Source: Vicinamibacterales bacterium | Lineage (GTDB): Bacteria > Acidobacteriota > Vicinamibacteria > Vicinamibacterales > UBA2999 | Assembly: GCA_041659285.1 (NCBI GenBank) | Contig: JBAZYO010000006.1 | Location: forward strand, 124,001 to 188,000 | Reading direction: 5' to 3' | DNA: 64,000 nucleotides | Shown here: in pieces, positions 23,419 to 32,068 of the stretch | Position numbering within the stretch: position 1 is the first letter of the stretch | Layout of the letters: each line of letters begins with the position of its first letter | Position numbers and translations under genes: made by a program | Notes under the pieces: model-generated | What the model saw: the letters and a program-made list of their open reading frames with translations, nothing else | What the model was told of the DNA's origin: nothing | Databases searched by the model: none

Positions 23419-24093
23419 CTAGGACAATTGCCGACGGCATTCCAATCGTGCTGCTGCAAGGGACGCCTCCAGCTCACGCCGGCACGCTTCCAGCGCAGCG
23501 GCGTCCGCGTCTCGCGGCACGTAGATCGGTTGGCGGATCGCCATCGCCACGGTCGTGAACGGCTTCGGAATCTGCGTCCGGTCCCAGCTGTTGAGCGTCC
23601 AGCTCGAGGCGGCCTCGGAATGGAACGGCAGTAAGGGCTGGCCCGTGGCCCTGGCCAGCCACACCGCGCCCGGCTGCGCGACCTCTGCGGGCCCGCGGGG
23701 TCCATCCAGAGTGAAGGCCACCCCGTGGGCCTTCACGTCCCTCACAAGCTGCCTGAGGGCCGCAGGACCGCCCCTGGAGGTGGAGCCACGAGCGGCGCCG
23801 TAGCCGAACTTGCCGAGCAGCCTGGCAATCCACTCGCCATCGAAGTTCTCGGAGGCCATGGCGACAATGCCGCGCCGCTGAAAGTAGGGAGTGGCCGCAA
23901 GGATGCGCCCATGCCAGAGCGCGAGGATGGGTTGGTGACCGGCCCTGGTGATGGCGTCAACGTGCTCGGCGCCGGTGACCTTCCACGTCCACGTCGAGCA
24001 CAGCGCGCGCACGACTGGGTACCCCAGCGCGGCGATCGCAGCCACTTCAGCGCGCTTGCGCGGGGACTGCCGCCAGTCGGTAGTTTCAGCCAT
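23419..24093 (-). CDS. Lysophospholipid acyltransferase family protein (DUF374)
   Basis: DUF374 proteins resemble acyltransferases acting on lysophospholipid or lipid A intermediates. 224 residues. The PILALWHGRILAATPYF block (catalytic His) and RGSTSRGGPAALRQLV followed by FTLDGPRGPAEVAQPGAVWL are the conserved motifs. Last gene of the ETF group, 49 bases after ETF-QO. A Kdo-transfer partner is not nearby, so its substrate is open. Confidence 0.85.
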   Translation of the reverse strand: MAETTDWRQSPRKRAEVAAIAALGYPVVRALCSTWTWKVTGAEHVDAITRAGHQPILALWHGRILAATPYFQRRGIVAMASENFDGEWIARLLGKFGYGAARGSTSRGGPAALRQLVRDVKAHGVAFTLDGPRGPAEVAQPGAVWLARATGQPLLPFHSEAASSWTLNSWDRTQIPKPFTTVAMAIRQPIYVPRDADAAALEACRRELEASLAAARLECRRQLS

Positions 24094-24111
24094 CAGCTAG
24101 CGGAAGCGTAG

Positions 24112-24145
24112 CACCCTAGGCACCTTAGGCACCTTAGGCACCCTA
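24112..24145. repeat. CACCTTAGG short tandem repeat
   Basis: Tandem copies of CACCTTAGG-like units, running into the ETF-QO stop. A related block is at 38826-38878. Confidence 0.6.
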
Positions 24146-25804
24146 CATCCCGTCGTAGGAAGGGCCTTCGCCGCCTTCAGGAGCCACCCACGTGATGGCC
24201 GCGTAGGGGTCCATGATGTCGCAGGTCTTGCAATGCACGCAGTTGGACGCGTTGATCTGCAGCTTCAGACCGCCCGCACCGTTGTCGACCATTTCGTAGA
24301 CGCTGGCCGGGCAGAAGCGCACGCATGGGTGGCCGTATTCGGGTCCGCAGATGCTGTGGCACACGTCGGTCTGCACCAGGAGGTGCACCGGCTGATCCTC
24401 GTCGTGGTGCGTGCCCGAATAGTGCGCGCCGGTCACCTTGTCGAACGTGATGCGGCGATCGATGGGCGCGGTGTTGGACGGCACCAGGATGTCGCGCTTG
24501 GCCATCCCGTAGTAGTGCTCGATCGTCTGCATCGCCTGGTGGCCGGGATGGCCGGAGAGGTCGGGCAGGCCCTTGCCGTTGGTGAACATCGCGATGCCGG
24601 CGTAGGCGCCGCCCGCCATGGTGCCGGCGCCGAACGCCTGGTGCACGTTGCGCACCGGATAGAGCTCGGTCTTGATCGGGCTCGCATCCACCAGCTGCTT
24701 GTAGCGATGCAGCGACGCCGAGCTCGTGTCATCCGCGCGCACCGCGTCGAACGCCGCTTCGGCAGCGAGCATGCCGCTGCGCATGGCGAGGTGAATGCCC
24801 TTCAGCCGGATCGAATTCACGAAGTTGGCGGCATCGCCGACAATCAGGCCGCCATCGACATGCAGGCGCGGCTGCGTGTTCCAGCCGCCTTCCGGCAGCG
24901 CCTTGGCGCCGTAGCGCACGACCTGGCCGCCGTCGAGAATGCCGCTGATGAACGGGTGCCGCTTGAAATGCTGGAAGGCGGCGTGGGGATCGAACAGCGG
25001 GTCCTTGTAGTCGAGGCCCACCACGAAGCCGATCGAGAGGCGGCCTTCAGGCATCGCGTACAACCAGCTGCCGCCGAACTCCTCGTCGCGCAGCGGGTAG
25101 CCGAGCGTGTGGATGACGGTGCCCGGCGCGAGCCGATCCTTCGGGATGTCCCAGAGTTCCTTGATGCCGAGGGCAAACTGCGCCGGCTCGGATTCGAGAC
25201 CCAGCTCCAAGGTCTGCATCAACTGCTTGGTCAGGTGGCCACGGACGCCGTCGGCGAAGATTGTGACCTTGGCATGGATGTCGGCGCCGAGCTCGAAGGC
25301 GCCCTTGGGCTGGCCGTCCTTGCCGATACCGCGGTCGCCCGTGCGCACGCCAATCACCCGGGTGCCGTCGTAGAGCACGTGCTGGCCGGCAAAGCCCATG
25401 AACAGGTCGATGCCTTCGGCCTCCACCTGCCCCGCCAGCCACTTCGTGAACTGGTTGAGCGAGATGATGTAGTTGCCGTGATTCTGGAACGGCGGCGGCG
25501 TGATCGGCAGCCGCAGTTTTTGCTCGGGCGTCAGGAAGTAGATGTTGTCCTGGTGCACTTCCGCCGCCAGCGGCGCGCCCTTGGCCTGGAAGTCCGGGAT
25601 GAGGTCGCGCAGCGTGGACGGGTCGAGCAGGGCGCCCGAGAGCTGATGCACGCCGGCGTCGCGGGCCTTTTCGATCACCGCGATCGACAGCGGCTCCCCG
25701 CCCTTCTGCTTCTGCAGCTGCGCGAGGCGCAGGGCCGCCGACAAGCCGGCAGGCCCGCCTCCGACAATCAGGATGTCTACTTGGAGGGTCTCACGCTCAG
25801 CCAT
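24143..25804 (-). CDS. Electron transfer flavoprotein-ubiquinone oxidoreductase
   Basis: Membrane-associated enzyme passing electrons from reduced ETF to the quinone pool. 553 residues. FAD dinucleotide fold at the start (VDILIVGGGPAGLSAALRLA), DGGLIVGDAANFVNSIRLKG for FAD binding, and a C-terminal 4Fe-4S ferredoxin-like domain (PCVRFCPASVYE, NCVHCKTCDIMDP). With etfA and etfB upstream, this is a full route from dehydrogenases to quinone, here presumably menaquinone. Confidence 0.96.
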   Translation of the reverse strand: MAERETLQVDILIVGGGPAGLSAALRLAQLQKQKGGEPLSIAVIEKARDAGVHQLSGALLDPSTLRDLIPDFQAKGAPLAAEVHQDNIYFLTPEQKLRLPITPPPFQNHGNYIISLNQFTKWLAGQVEAEGIDLFMGFAGQHVLYDGTRVIGVRTGDRGIGKDGQPKGAFELGADIHAKVTIFADGVRGHLTKQLMQTLELGLESEPAQFALGIKELWDIPKDRLAPGTVIHTLGYPLRDEEFGGSWLYAMPEGRLSIGFVVGLDYKDPLFDPHAAFQHFKRHPFISGILDGGQVVRYGAKALPEGGWNTQPRLHVDGGLIVGDAANFVNSIRLKGIHLAMRSGMLAAEAAFDAVRADDTSSASLHRYKQLVDASPIKTELYPVRNVHQAFGAGTMAGGAYAGIAMFTNGKGLPDLSGHPGHQAMQTIEHYYGMAKRDILVPSNTAPIDRRITFDKVTGAHYSGTHHDEDQPVHLLVQTDVCHSICGPEYGHPCVRFCPASVYEMVDNGAGGLKLQINASNCVHCKTCDIMDPYAAITWVAPEGGEGPSYDGM

Positions 25805-25816
25805 CAGCCTTCGGCC

Positions 25817-26788
25817 TCAGGACTTCTGCAGTTCCGCGATAATTGCCGGCGCCAGCTCGAACAGGTCGCCCTGGATGCCGTAATCGGCCACTTCGAAGAT
25901 CGGCGCGTCGGCGTCCTTGTTGATCGCCACGATCACGCGCGAACCCTTCATGCCGACCAGGTGCTGGATGGCACCCGAGATGCCCAGGGCCACATACAGC
26001 TTCGGCGCCACCGTCTGGCCGGAGCTGCCGATCTGGCGCTCCATGGGCAGCCAGCCGTTGTCGCAGATCGGCCGCGATGCGGCCAGTTCGGCGCCGAACG
26101 CCTTGGCCAGCTGTTCCGCCACGGCGATGTTCTCCTGCGACTTGATGCCGCGGCCCACCGAGACAATGCGCTCGGCCTGCGACAGGTCCACGGCCTGCTT
26201 GGCCTCCTGGAACGGCGCTTCAGGCTTCTGCCGGATCTTCGACTCGTCGATCGTGATGCCGGCCGCCGCGATCGGCGCGGCCGCGCTCCCGCGCGCCGCG
26301 GCGTCGGCGCGATAGGCGCCAATCTGGATGCTGGCGAAATGCGGCGCCGGCCCCTGCGGCACGACCTCGGCCACCAGCTTGCCCTGGAACATCGGCCGCG
26401 CGAACGCGGTGGCGCCGCCGGCCTGCCGGATCGCGATCACGTCGGTGACGAGGGCGCGATCCATGCGGCCGGCGAGCATCGGCGCGAAGTCGCGGGTCTG
26501 ATAGCTGTGCGGGAAGAACACGTACGCCGGCGATACCTGCGTGATGACTTGCTGCAAGGCCTGCACGAACGCGTCGGGCGTGTAGATCGCCAGCGCGGCG
26601 TGCTCGACCGTGATCACTTCGGCCACCGCCGCCTGCGCCAGCTCCGCGGCCACGGCGGCGACGCCCTGCCCGGCAACGGCGACCTTCACCGGCATCGATC
26701 CGCCGGCGAGCTGCTGGGCCGCCGCTATGGCTTCCCAGCTCGCGCGATTGAGCTTGCCGTTCGTCTGTTCCGCGATCACGAGAATCAT
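25817..26788 (-). CDS. etfA: Electron transfer flavoprotein alpha subunit
   Basis: Carries the FAD of the ETF heterodimer. 323 residues. The N-terminal domain has YVFFPHSYQTRDFAPMLAGR. The C-terminal FAD domain has IVSVGRGIKSQENI, IGSSGQTVAPKLYVALGISG and VAINKDADAPIFEVADYG. Its start overlaps the etfB stop by four bases. Confidence 0.96.
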   Translation of the reverse strand: MILVIAEQTNGKLNRASWEAIAAAQQLAGGSMPVKVAVAGQGVAAVAAELAQAAVAEVITVEHAALAIYTPDAFVQALQQVITQVSPAYVFFPHSYQTRDFAPMLAGRMDRALVTDVIAIRQAGGATAFARPMFQGKLVAEVVPQGPAPHFASIQIGAYRADAAARGSAAAPIAAAGITIDESKIRQKPEAPFQEAKQAVDLSQAERIVSVGRGIKSQENIAVAEQLAKAFGAELAASRPICDNGWLPMERQIGSSGQTVAPKLYVALGISGAIQHLVGMKGSRVIVAINKDADAPIFEVADYGIQGDLFELAPAIIAELQKS

Positions 26789-27546
26789 AGGACCCTCGCT
26801 TCTTCGCGAAGGCGCTTGACGAGTTCCTTCGCGGCCTCGGCGGGCGACCCGCCGATCATGACCGTCTGCTTCGACTTCTGCGGCGCGCTGAGCGCCACCA
26901 CCTTGAGGCGCGGCGTCAGCCCGGCCGGCGCCGCCACCTTGATGATTTCCTTCTTCTTCGCCGCCATGATCCCCTTCAACGTGGCGTAGCGCAGCTGGTT
27001 GATGCCGCTCTGGATGGTCAGCAGCGCCGGCAGCGGCATCGTCGCGTACTGGAACCAGCCGCCTTCGAGCTCGCGCTTCACCTTCAGCGTCGCCTCGGTG
27101 ACCTGCACTTCCATGATGATCGTCGAGTGCGGGATGCCGAGCTTCTCGGCCAGCACCGGGCCGAACTGGGCGTGGCCCTGGTCGTCGGACTGCAGGCCGG
27201 TCAGGATGAGATCAAATGCCTGCCCGGCCATGGCCGGCGCGAGAGCCGCGGCCGCGGTGAAGGCATCGGCGGCGCCGAGCGAGTCGTCTTCGACGTGCAG
27301 CGCGCGGTCGGCGCCGCGGGCCAGGGCCTCGCGGATCACCTGCTGCACGCGGGCCGGACCGGCCGAGCACACCACGACTTCCCCGCCATGCTTCTCGCGG
27401 AGGCGCAGGCTCTCCTCGAGCGCGTAGGCGTCGGGCTCGTTCATCTCGTAGCTGACATCCTGCTCGCGCACCCACGTCTTGTCGTCGTTCAGACGCGGCT
27501 GCCACTCGCGGGTAGGCACTTGCTTGATGCAGACGGCAATTTTCAT
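26785..27546 (-). CDS. etfB: Electron transfer flavoprotein beta subunit
   Basis: Partner of EtfA that binds AMP. 253 residues. MKIAVCIKQVPTREW at the N-terminus, MNEPDAYALEESLRL, LILTGLQSDDQGHAQFGPVL and the C-terminal AAKKKEI motif are typical. First of etfB-etfA-ETF-QO. Confidence 0.96.
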   Translation of the reverse strand: MKIAVCIKQVPTREWQPRLNDDKTWVREQDVSYEMNEPDAYALEESLRLREKHGGEVVVCSAGPARVQQVIREALARGADRALHVEDDSLGAADAFTAAAALAPAMAGQAFDLILTGLQSDDQGHAQFGPVLAEKLGIPHSTIIMEVQVTEATLKVKRELEGGWFQYATMPLPALLTIQSGINQLRYATLKGIMAAKKKEIIKVAAPAGLTPRLKVVALSAPQKSKQTVMIGGSPAEAAKELVKRLREEARVL

Positions 27547-27555
27547 GGAACCTTC

Positions 27556-27629
27556 ATGGCTTGGGGCCTGGGGCTTGGGGCTTGGCTGGCGGCGCGCCCC
27601 AAGTCTCGAGCCTCAGGTCTCAAGCCTCG
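27556..27629. repeat. GGGGCTTGG / CTCAGGTCTCAAGCCTC repeat
   Basis: Repeated GGCTTGGGG-like units followed by CTCAGGTCTCAAGCCTC. The fabF stop codon lies inside it. The same pair of motifs recurs at 37183-37258 after ubiE. Confidence 0.65.
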
Positions 27630-28861
27630 TATCTCTTGAACAGCAACGCTCCGTTGGTCCCGCCGAAGCCGAACGAATTCGACAGCGCGTAGTCGATCTT
27701 CATCTCGCGCGCCGTGTGCGGCACGTAGTCGAGGTCGCAGCCCTCGTCCGAATTCTCGAGGTTGATGGTCGGCGCCACCTTCTGGTGCCGCACCGACAGC
27801 GCGACGATGCCGGCTTCGAGGCCGCCGGCGGCGCCCAGCAGGTGCCCGGTCATCGACTTGGTCGATGAAATCGCCAGCTTGTAGGCGTGGTCGCCGAACG
27901 CGCGCTTGATCGCGGTGGTCTCGATGCGATCGTTGTGCGGCGTCGAGGTGCCATGGGCGTTGACGTAGTTCACCTGATCGGGACGGATGCCGGCGGAGGC
28001 AATGGCCGTCTTCATCACGCGATAGGCGCCGTCGCCGTCTTCCGACGGCGCGGTCATGTGATAGGCATCGCCCGACATGCCGTAGCCGACCATCTCGGCG
28101 TAAATCGTGGCGCCGCGGCGCTTGGCGAACTCGAGTTCCTCGAGCACGACCACGCCGGCGCCCTCGCCCAGCACGAAGCCGTCGCGGTCCTTTTCGAACG
28201 GACGGCTGGCGCGCGACGGGTCGTCGTTGCGGGTTGACAGCGCGCGCAAGGCGCCGAAGCCGCCGACGCCCATGGGACAGACGGCCGCTTCCGCGCCGCC
28301 GGCGATCATGGCATCCGCGGCGCCGCGCTTGATGATTTCGTAGGAATCGCCGATGGCGTGCGCCGACGCCGTGCACGCGGTGCAGGTGGCCAGGTTCGGG
28401 CCCTTGGCGCCGTAGCGGATCGACACCTGGCCGGCGGCCAGGTTGATGATGGACGACGGGATGAAGAAGGGGGAAATCTTGCGCGGGCCGCCTTCGAGAT
28501 AGGAGATGTGCTCCCTCTCGATGGTGGTGAACCCGCCGATGCCCGACCCGATGAACACGCCCACCCGATCGGCGAACTCGGGCGTGATCGTCAGGCGTGC
28601 ATCGTCCATGGCGTATTGCGACGCCGCGACCGCGAACTGAATGAAGATGTCCATCTTCTTCAGCTCTTTCTTCTCGATGAACTGCAGCGGATCGAAGTTC
28701 TTCACTTCGCCCGCGAAGCGCGTCGAGAATGCTGTTGCATCAAAGCGCGTGATCGGGCCGATGCCGCTCGTACCCGCGCACAGCGCGTCCCAGTTTGCCT
28801 GAGTGCCCATGCCGACCGGCGACACCAGACCCACGCCGGTCACTACGACTCGCCTGCTCAC
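27620..28861 (-). CDS. fabF: 3-oxoacyl-ACP synthase II
   Basis: Condensing enzyme for fatty-acid elongation. 413 residues. Cys-His-His catalysis: TCTACTASAHAIGDSYE for the Cys, YVNAHGTSTPHND and SMTGHLLGAAGGLE for the His. SFGFGGTNGALLF ends the fold. I start at GTG 28861 behind a GGAGG box (SRRVVVTGVGLVSPVG), rejecting a 16-codon upstream extension. Its stop is inside an intergenic repeat. The acpP-fabF order is standard. Confidence 0.96.
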   Translation of the reverse strand: MSRRVVVTGVGLVSPVGMGTQANWDALCAGTSGIGPITRFDATAFSTRFAGEVKNFDPLQFIEKKELKKMDIFIQFAVAASQYAMDDARLTITPEFADRVGVFIGSGIGGFTTIEREHISYLEGGPRKISPFFIPSSIINLAAGQVSIRYGAKGPNLATCTACTASAHAIGDSYEIIKRGAADAMIAGGAEAAVCPMGVGGFGALRALSTRNDDPSRASRPFEKDRDGFVLGEGAGVVVLEELEFAKRRGATIYAEMVGYGMSGDAYHMTAPSEDGDGAYRVMKTAIASAGIRPDQVNYVNAHGTSTPHNDRIETTAIKRAFGDHAYKLAISSTKSMTGHLLGAAGGLEAGIVALSVRHQKVAPTINLENSDEGCDLDYVPHTAREMKIDYALSNSFGFGGTNGALLFKRYEA

Positions 28862-28882
28862 TTGACCTCCGGAAGAAGCAAC

Positions 28883-28903
28883 GGCACCCCCAAAGGGGGT
28901 GCC
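28883..28903. terminator. Hairpin between acpP and fabF
   Basis: GGCACCCCC-AAA-GGGGGTGCC, a perfect 9-bp stem with a 3-base loop, 14 bases beyond the acpP stop and about 20 before the fabF start. With no T-run it is more likely a partial terminator or mRNA stabiliser than a full stop. Confidence 0.55.
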
Positions 28904-28917
28904 CGACACGGCCCGCG

Positions 28918-29157
28918 CTACTTCTTCTTGGCGTGCGACTCGATGTAGTCGACCGCTTCCTTGACGCGCGTGATCTTCTCCGCTTCCTCGTCAGGGATCT
29001 CGATGCCGAACTCTTCCTCGAACGCCATCACCAGCTCGACGGTGTCGAGCGAGTCGGCGCCCAGGTCGTCCACGAACGAAGCATCCGGGGTGACTTCTTC
29101 CTCGTCCACGCCCAGCTGCTCCACGATAATGCTCTTTACTTTGTCGGCAACGGCCAC
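28918..29157 (-). CDS. acpP: Acyl carrier protein
   Basis: Carries growing acyl chains on a phosphopantetheine arm. 79 residues, acidic and helical. The modified Ser is Ser36 in DDLGADSLDTVELVMAFEEE. Between fabG and fabF; a perfect hairpin follows it. Confidence 0.98.
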   Translation of the reverse strand: MAVADKVKSIIVEQLGVDEEEVTPDASFVDDLGADSLDTVELVMAFEEEFGIEIPDEEAEKITRVKEAVDYIESHAKKK

Positions 29158-29165
29158 GATTCCTC

Positions 29166-29906
29166 CTACATGTACATCCCGCCGTTAACGGCGAGAACTT
29201 GACCAGTAATATACGCCGCATCGTCGGAAGCCAGAAACGCGACCGCCGCCGCAATGTCGTCCGGCGTGCCCAGGCGGGCCAGCGGGATCTGCGCCGCCCA
29301 CTCGGTCTTGGCATCCGCGGTGATCGCGCGCGTCATGTCGGTCTCGACCAACCCTGGCGCCACCACATTCACCGTCACCTGGCGCGACGCGACTTCACGC
29401 GCCAGGGCCTTGCAAAACCCGATTAATCCCGCCTTCGACGCCGCGTAATTCGCCTGGCCGGCATTGCCCATCTGCCCGACCACCGAGCTGATGGCGATGA
29501 TGCGGCCCGCGCGCTGCTTGATCATCGGCCTGAGCGCGGCCTGGCACAGCGTAAACGCCGCCGTCAGGTTGGTCGCGATCACCTCGTCCCAGTCGGCGCG
29601 CTTCATGCGCAGCATCAACTGGTCGCGGGTGATGCCAGCGTTGCTGACCAGGATGTCGAGCCGCCCGTGGCGCTCGACCGTTCCCTTGATCAGCGACTCG
29701 ACCGCTGCCGCGTCGGTGACGTCGGCGCCGTGGGCGACGGCCTTGCCGCCGCTGGCGGTGATCGCGGCGGCGGTCTCGTCGGCGTTCGACCCGCGCGCGA
29801 CGCACACCACCGTGGCGCCACCCGCCGCCAGGCGCTGCGCAATCGCCCGGCCAATGCCGCGGGACGCACCCGTCACAATCGCAATCTTGCCGTCGAACTG
29901 TGTCAG
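29166..29906 (-). CDS. fabG: 3-oxoacyl-ACP reductase (probable CTG start)
   Basis: NADPH-dependent short-chain dehydrogenase for the first reduction in elongation. GASRGIGRAIAQRL, NAGITRDQLMLRM, and the catalytic Ser/Tyr/Lys in ISSVVGQMGNAGQANYAASK. The first usable GTG (29876) would cut the beta strand before the glycine motif. In frame upstream there is only CTG 29906, which overlaps the fabD stop as CTGA and gives 246 residues, the family norm, before a TGA closes the frame. I therefore place the start at CTG. Confidence 0.9.
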   Translation of the reverse strand: MTQFDGKIAIVTGASRGIGRAIAQRLAAGGATVVCVARGSNADETAAAITASGGKAVAHGADVTDAAAVESLIKGTVERHGRLDILVSNAGITRDQLMLRMKRADWDEVIATNLTAAFTLCQAALRPMIKQRAGRIIAISSVVGQMGNAGQANYAASKAGLIGFCKALAREVASRQVTVNVVAPGLVETDMTRAITADAKTEWAAQIPLARLGTPDDIAAAVAFLASDDAAYITGQVLAVNGGMYM

Positions 29907-30826
29907 AGCAGTCCCTCGATCGCGGCGAGGTCAGCGGGACCCTCGACGTTCAGAATGGTGGCGCCCGGAGCGATCTTCCTGGCCAGACCGCTCAACACTT
30001 TCCCCGGACCTACTTCAACATATCGGGTGACGCCCTCCGACGCAAGGCGCTGCATGACGTTTTCCCACCGTACCGGCGACGACACCTGCCGGATCAACGC
30101 CTCGATCGACGCCGCGGCGGTCCGCTTGGGTTCCGCGTCAACATTGGCCACCACCGGCACGCGCGGGTCGTGCGACGCGGCGGCGCGCAGTTCCGGCGCC
30201 AACCGCTCTTCCGCCGGCTTCATCAGCGCGCAATGGAAGGGCGCGCTCACCGGCAACGGAATCGCCCGCTTGGCGCCCAGCGCCTTGGCCCGCTCGCTGG
30301 CGCGCGCCACGGCCGCCGCCGATCCGGCAATGACGATCTGGCCGGGGCTATTCAGGTTGGCCGGGCTGACGACGTCGCCCTGCGCCGCTTCCGCGCACGC
30401 TTGCGCGACGCCCGCTTCGTCGAGCCCGAGAATGGCGGCCATCGCCCCCTGCCCCACCGGCACCGCCTCCTGCATGTAACGGCCGCGGTGGCGGACCAGG
30501 CGCACGGCGTCGGCGAAGGCCAGCGTTCCGGCCGCGACGTGTGCGGAGTACTCGCCCAGGCTGTGCCCGGCGACGAAGGCCGGCGACAGCCCGCGCTCGT
30601 GCAGCAACCGCCACACCGCCACGCTCATCGTCAGGATGGCCGGCTGGGTGTTCTCGGTCAGCGTGAGCCGATCGGCCGGGCCGTTGAAGATCAGGTCGCT
30701 GAGGGATTCGCCGAGCGCCGCATCGGCTTCGGCAAAGGTGCGCGCGCAAATGGGAAACTGATCCGCCAGCGCCTGGCCCATGCCAACGGCCTGGGAACCC
30801 TGTCCGGGGAAGAGACAAGCAATCAC
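29903..30826 (-). CDS. fabD: Malonyl-CoA:ACP transacylase
   Basis: Loads malonyl groups on ACP. 307 residues. CLFPGQGSQAVGMG at the start, catalytic Ser in VAGHSLGEYSAHVA, His in LPVSAPFHCALM and RYVEVGPGKVLSGL. GTG start overlaps the plsX stop (GTGA); its own stop overlaps the fabG start. Confidence 0.97.
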   Translation of the reverse strand: MIACLFPGQGSQAVGMGQALADQFPICARTFAEADAALGESLSDLIFNGPADRLTLTENTQPAILTMSVAVWRLLHERGLSPAFVAGHSLGEYSAHVAAGTLAFADAVRLVRHRGRYMQEAVPVGQGAMAAILGLDEAGVAQACAEAAQGDVVSPANLNSPGQIVIAGSAAAVARASERAKALGAKRAIPLPVSAPFHCALMKPAEERLAPELRAAASHDPRVPVVANVDAEPKRTAAASIEALIRQVSSPVRWENVMQRLASEGVTRYVEVGPGKVLSGLARKIAPGATILNVEGPADLAAIEGLL

Positions 30827-31830
30827 GACTGTGTCACCGCAAAGGTCGCCATCTCGAGTCGAAGCCGCTCCACCATTTGATGGCCCGCCATGCGCGACGC
30901 CATCGCCACCGCATTGCGAACCGCCTTCACCGACGAACGCCCGTGACCGACGATGCACAGGCCGGCCACGCCCAGCAGGGGCGCGCCGCCAAACTCCGAG
31001 TAGTCCACGCGCTTGCGGAAGCGCCGAAACGCGCGACGCGAGAGCAAGTACCCCATCTGGCTCGAGAAGGTGCTTTGCAGCTCCTCGCTCAGGAGGTCCT
31101 CGACCATCTCGACCAGCCCTTCGCTCAACTTCAGCGCGACGTTGCCGGTGAACCCGTCACACACCACCACGTCGGCGTCGCCCGAAAAGATGCCGCGGGC
31201 TTCGACGTTGCCGATGAAGGCCAGCGACGAGGCCTTGATCAGCTGATGCGCCTCGCGCGTCAGCTCGTTGCCCTTCGTCTCTTCCTCGCCGATCGACAGC
31301 AACCCGATCCGCGGCCGCTCCACCCCCAGCCCCACCTTCGAGTAGACCGCCCCCATGCGGGCGAACTGCAGCAAGTGCGAGGGCCGGCACGCGACCGTGG
31401 CCCCAACGTCGAGCAACACCGCCGAACCGCGCCGCGTCGGCACGGTCGGGGCGAGCGCGGGCCGATCGACACCCGGCAACATGCCGAATGCCGCGTGGGC
31501 CGCGACGACGCACGCCCCGGTGTGGCCGGCGCTGAACAGCGCCGCGGCCTCGCCGGACGCGACGAGATCGGCAGCCACGCGGATCGAGGCCTTGGGCTTG
31601 CGGCGCAAGGCCTGGGCCGGCGATTCGGCCATGTCGACCACGTCTGGCGCGTCGATCACGCGCACATCCAGGGTGGCGACGTCGGGATGGCGTTGGAGCT
31701 CGGCGCGGATCTCGCCGGCACGGCCGACCAGGTCGATGCCCAGGCCCAGGTAGCGCGCGGCGGCCAGGGCGCCGTCCACCGGCCGCCCGGGCGCGTGATC
31801 GCCGCCCATCGCGTCAACCGCGATGCGCAT
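30823..31830 (-). CDS. plsX: Phosphate acyltransferase PlsX
   Basis: Makes acyl-phosphate from acyl-ACP for phospholipid synthesis. 335 residues. MRIAVDAMGGDHAPG, SAGHTGACVVAA, VVVCDGFTGNVALKLSEG and GGAPLLGVAGLCIVGHG are diagnostic. It follows rpmF in the usual yceD-rpmF-plsX-fab order. Confidence 0.97.
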   Translation of the reverse strand: MRIAVDAMGGDHAPGRPVDGALAAARYLGLGIDLVGRAGEIRAELQRHPDVATLDVRVIDAPDVVDMAESPAQALRRKPKASIRVAADLVASGEAAALFSAGHTGACVVAAHAAFGMLPGVDRPALAPTVPTRRGSAVLLDVGATVACRPSHLLQFARMGAVYSKVGLGVERPRIGLLSIGEEETKGNELTREAHQLIKASSLAFIGNVEARGIFSGDADVVVCDGFTGNVALKLSEGLVEMVEDLLSEELQSTFSSQMGYLLSRRAFRRFRKRVDYSEFGGAPLLGVAGLCIVGHGRSSVKAVRNAVAMASRMAGHQMVERLRLEMATFAVTQS

Positions 31831-31856
31831 TGTCCCTGAAGCTGCTTATGCGCGAG

Positions 31857-31886
31857 ACCAATCTGCGCATCTGCGCAATCCGCCGC
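31857..31886. repeat. Relic of the structured-element terminus
   Basis: ACCAATCTGCGCATCTGCGC then AATCCGCCGC resembles the right end of the 263-base element. It lies in the rpmF-plsX gap, next to the rpmF stop. Confidence 0.4.
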
Positions 31887-32068
31887 TAGTCTTCGTTGAC
31901 TGGACGCACCTGGCGCGCGCGGTAGAAACCGCAATACGCGCACACGCGGTGCGCGGCCTTGGGCTCGCTGCACTGCGGGCACAGGCCGGGCGTGGTGGCC
32001 TTGAGCGCGTCATGAGTGCGGCGCTTGCGGCCGCGGGTCTTGGAGTGTCTGCGTTTTGGATTAGGCAT
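31886..32068 (-). CDS. rpmF: 50S ribosomal protein L32
   Basis: Small zinc-ribbon protein of the large subunit. 60 residues: PNPKRRHSKTRGRKRR, then CPQCSEPKAAHRVCAYCGFY with all four Cys. Overlaps the end of the yceD-like gene by eight bases. Confidence 0.96.
   Translation of the reverse strand: MPNPKRRHSKTRGRKRRTHDALKATTPGLCPQCSEPKAAHRVCAYCGFYRARQVRPVNED

Noticed and set aside
24112..24145. CRISPR array
   Set aside because: Units of about 9 bases without regular spacers and no cas genes.
24233..26989. 918-codon plus-strand frame opposite ETF-QO, etfA and etfB
   Set aside because: High GC makes antisense frames stay open; the translation is Arg/His/Gly-rich with no domain.
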